Assembly: GCA_963277665.1 (NCBI GenBank)
Contig: OY728153.1
Location: 269,240,250 to 269,304,249, forward strand
Length of the DNA: 64,000 nt
Reading direction: 5' to 3'
From: Viscum album
Lineage: Eukaryota; Streptophyta; Magnoliopsida; Santalales; Viscaceae
Positions 62,374 through 64,000 of the stretch are shown piece by piece. How positions within the stretch are numbered: the first letter of the stretch is position 1; each line of letters starts with the position of its first letter. The notes beneath the pieces were generated by a model. The model had not been told where the DNA came from. It ran no database searches and saw nothing but the letters and a program-made list of their open reading frames with translations. Position numbers and translations under genes: made by a program.

Positions 62374-64000
62374 TGTTGGACTCCTCATGTGTTAATCATG
62401 TTTTAATGATCACAAATATCATTACTGTTCATTAATCTTGATCTTCAGTACACATCTTTCTAATGCTCTTCAAACTCAACAATAGGTGCACATCGTGTTT
62501 TTATGATAACAAATCCTATGGATGTTAATTATTCTCTTTATTATTTACGAGTCCTATGCATGATCATAATTCTCTCATATATTATCTCTAATGATTAACC
62601 TTAACCCATATTCTGCATATCATTGCCTTAGTCCTAATACAGATATTCGTCTAAGTATGGAGACACCATGAAGGATTCACCGTGACCAGACACCGTGACC
62701 AGACACCATGACCACTCACCGTGACCAGACACTGTGACCAGACACTGTGAAGGACTCACCGTGACCAGACACCATGACCAGACACCGTGACCACTCATCG
62801 TGACCAGACACCGTGACCAGACACCGTGACCACTCACCGTGACCAGACACCATGACCACTCACCGTAACCAGACACCGTGATCAGACACTGTGAAGAAGA
62901 CATTGTTTCCATGATCACTGTGACACTGTTTCTTAAGCTTTTGTCAATATTTTTTTAAATGATGATAACAGTCATATTTTTTGTTTTTCATGAAATTAAT
63001 GTTATTTAATGTTAGTTGTTGGCATGTCAGGAAACCGTATCTCGTACCTATGAAAAGTAAATCATTCCTACTGCCATAACTTTTGGAATATAAGGAAGAT
63101 TGAGATGTAGTACACGTGCAAGTGGTGAAACAGAGAAAAGTGTGAATATACCACGAGAAGAACTTACATACATTCAAGTGCACTGTGCTGAACAAGTAGA
63201 AGAGTGAAATACCTTCAAAGAAAACATACGAATTCCACCCAACACCACTGAAGAAAACACAACGAATCAAGAAATATTTCTCACTCCAGAAGAAGACAAG
63301 CTGAACTACGACACTCTATTTTTCAATAGAAAAACCAGAGAAGGACTTCGAAGCATTCCTGCTGAATCCAAAGAGTCCAGAGCTACATTGATAATCACTA
63401 GAGCTTCTCTAAAATCTCATCTATCTTCTCTATGTGATTTATTTATTAACATTAGAGTAGTGTGGTGTACACACACTGTCTCCTACACTAAACTGGAGGA
63501 TATCAAAATCCTCACTCAAATTCTCTTAACCTTTGTTTACCCACGTCAACTGTGGAAGAGGTCCTTGTGTGACCTGGTCTTTGTTTTGTTTCCCACAAAG
63601 AACAGTGGTAGAGGTCCCTGCGTGGCCTAGACAGTTTTGTAAAACTGTTGGTAATCCCGATCCAGGGTATGGATCACATTTATATATATATTTGAGAGGA
63701 CTAAGTCTCGGCTTGAGACTGAACCTCTTGTTATATCTGTTGTGCATCTTTTATTTAAGTTTAATGTATACGATATATATCATATTTATTACGCTGCTAT
63801 TAATTTGAAATACAACATTATTTTTAAGCTACTTTGATAGTTAAATTAGCAAGTGTTTACACTTATTGTAAATAAATAGGTTAGCTTCAAAATTTAGTTT
63901 GATCTTGTGGTTAAACTAACTGAGACCTAATCAATCTTTGAGAAGCTAAGTGAACATTTACAATCTGTATAAATTCACTACAGTTTAACTTATTTTATAA
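62374..64000 (+). other. possible LTR fragment at the right end
   Basis: A TGTTGGACTCCTCATGTG edge at 62374 resembles the start of some plant copia LTRs, and the DNA to the end of the window is less AT-rich than the left flank. A roughly 30-bp direct repeat (63550-63579 and 63603-63632, 'GAGGTCC' core) lies inside. No partner LTR, primer site or coding domain is visible, so this is a weak call. Confidence 0.25.
62659..62905. repeat. 13-bp minisatellite (GACCAGACACCGT)
   Basis: About 18 consecutive units of a 13-bp repeat with consensus GACCAGACACCGT. Variants include GACCACTCACCGT and a 14-base GAAGGACTCACCGT. The unit types occur in a partly ordered pattern. The minus-strand frame over it (62634-62918) is only the translation of the repeat. 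Confidence 0.9.

Noticed and set aside
62659..62905. CRISPR-like array of short repeats
   Set aside because: Units are contiguous without unique spacers, and the DNA is plant nuclear; this is a minisatellite.
62634..62918. 94-codon minus-strand frame with repeats of VTVSGHG
   Set aside because: It is the translation of the 13-bp minisatellite.

Overview
The window is plant nuclear DNA of the repeat-rich kind. It is very AT-rich, I found no host protein gene, tRNA or rRNA, and essentially everything recognisable is a decayed LTR retrotransposon. The families (Ty1/copia of the Angela/Tork type, a Tekay/Del-like Ty3/gypsy chromovirus, and Athila-type Ty3/gypsy with a tRNA-Asp primer site) point to a flowering plant with a sizeable genome. 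I cannot name the species.

The core (about 5304-46398) is a nest of elements, all on the minus strand. A very old copia element (here C1) has LTRs at 5304-7243 and 44463-46398, with its RNase H, RT, integrase, protease and gag remains between 7420 and 11157. Its 5' leader is split by a chromovirus (G2), whose LTRs start at 11278 and 40812. G2's pol lies at 15183-18786 and its gag at 39585-40800. G2 is in turn split by an Athila unit at 18787-39584, with near-identical 5-bp flanks (GCGCT / GCTCT).

The Athila unit is a tandem: LTR1 (18787-20705), internal A (20706-28222), LTR2 (28223-30142), internal B (30143-37665), LTR3 (37666-39584). Each internal region has a primer-binding site complementary to tRNA-Asp, gag, protease, RT, RNase H and integrase, then about 1.6 kb of non-coding 3' DNA with repeated polypurine motifs. 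Copy B keeps one reading frame over 1,878 codons, broken only by stop codons, and retains an uninterrupted 699-residue RNase H-integrase stretch. Copy A has at least three frameshifts and has lost catalytic residues. LTR divergence looks smallest in the innermost unit and largest in the outermost, as a nest predicts.

Around the core are remains of an even older plus-strand gypsy element (G0): RT at 4560-5290 and 46420-46520, an RNase H end near 51610-51670 and integrase at 52100-53090. It is interrupted by the core and by a further degraded LTR element (X) with LTRs at about 46648-47822 and 50194-51332. The outer flanks (1-4559 and 53100-61380) are AT-rich and without recognisable genes. The right end (61380-64000) is less AT-rich and holds a segment bounded by an 18-bp direct repeat, a 13-bp minisatellite and a possible LTR fragment.

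I see no evidence for a new functional system. The observations most worth a second look are the three-LTR Athila tandem, a stop codon shared by both Athila copies at the gag/protease junction, and an unusual excess of G/T (C/A) transversions between the Athila copies.
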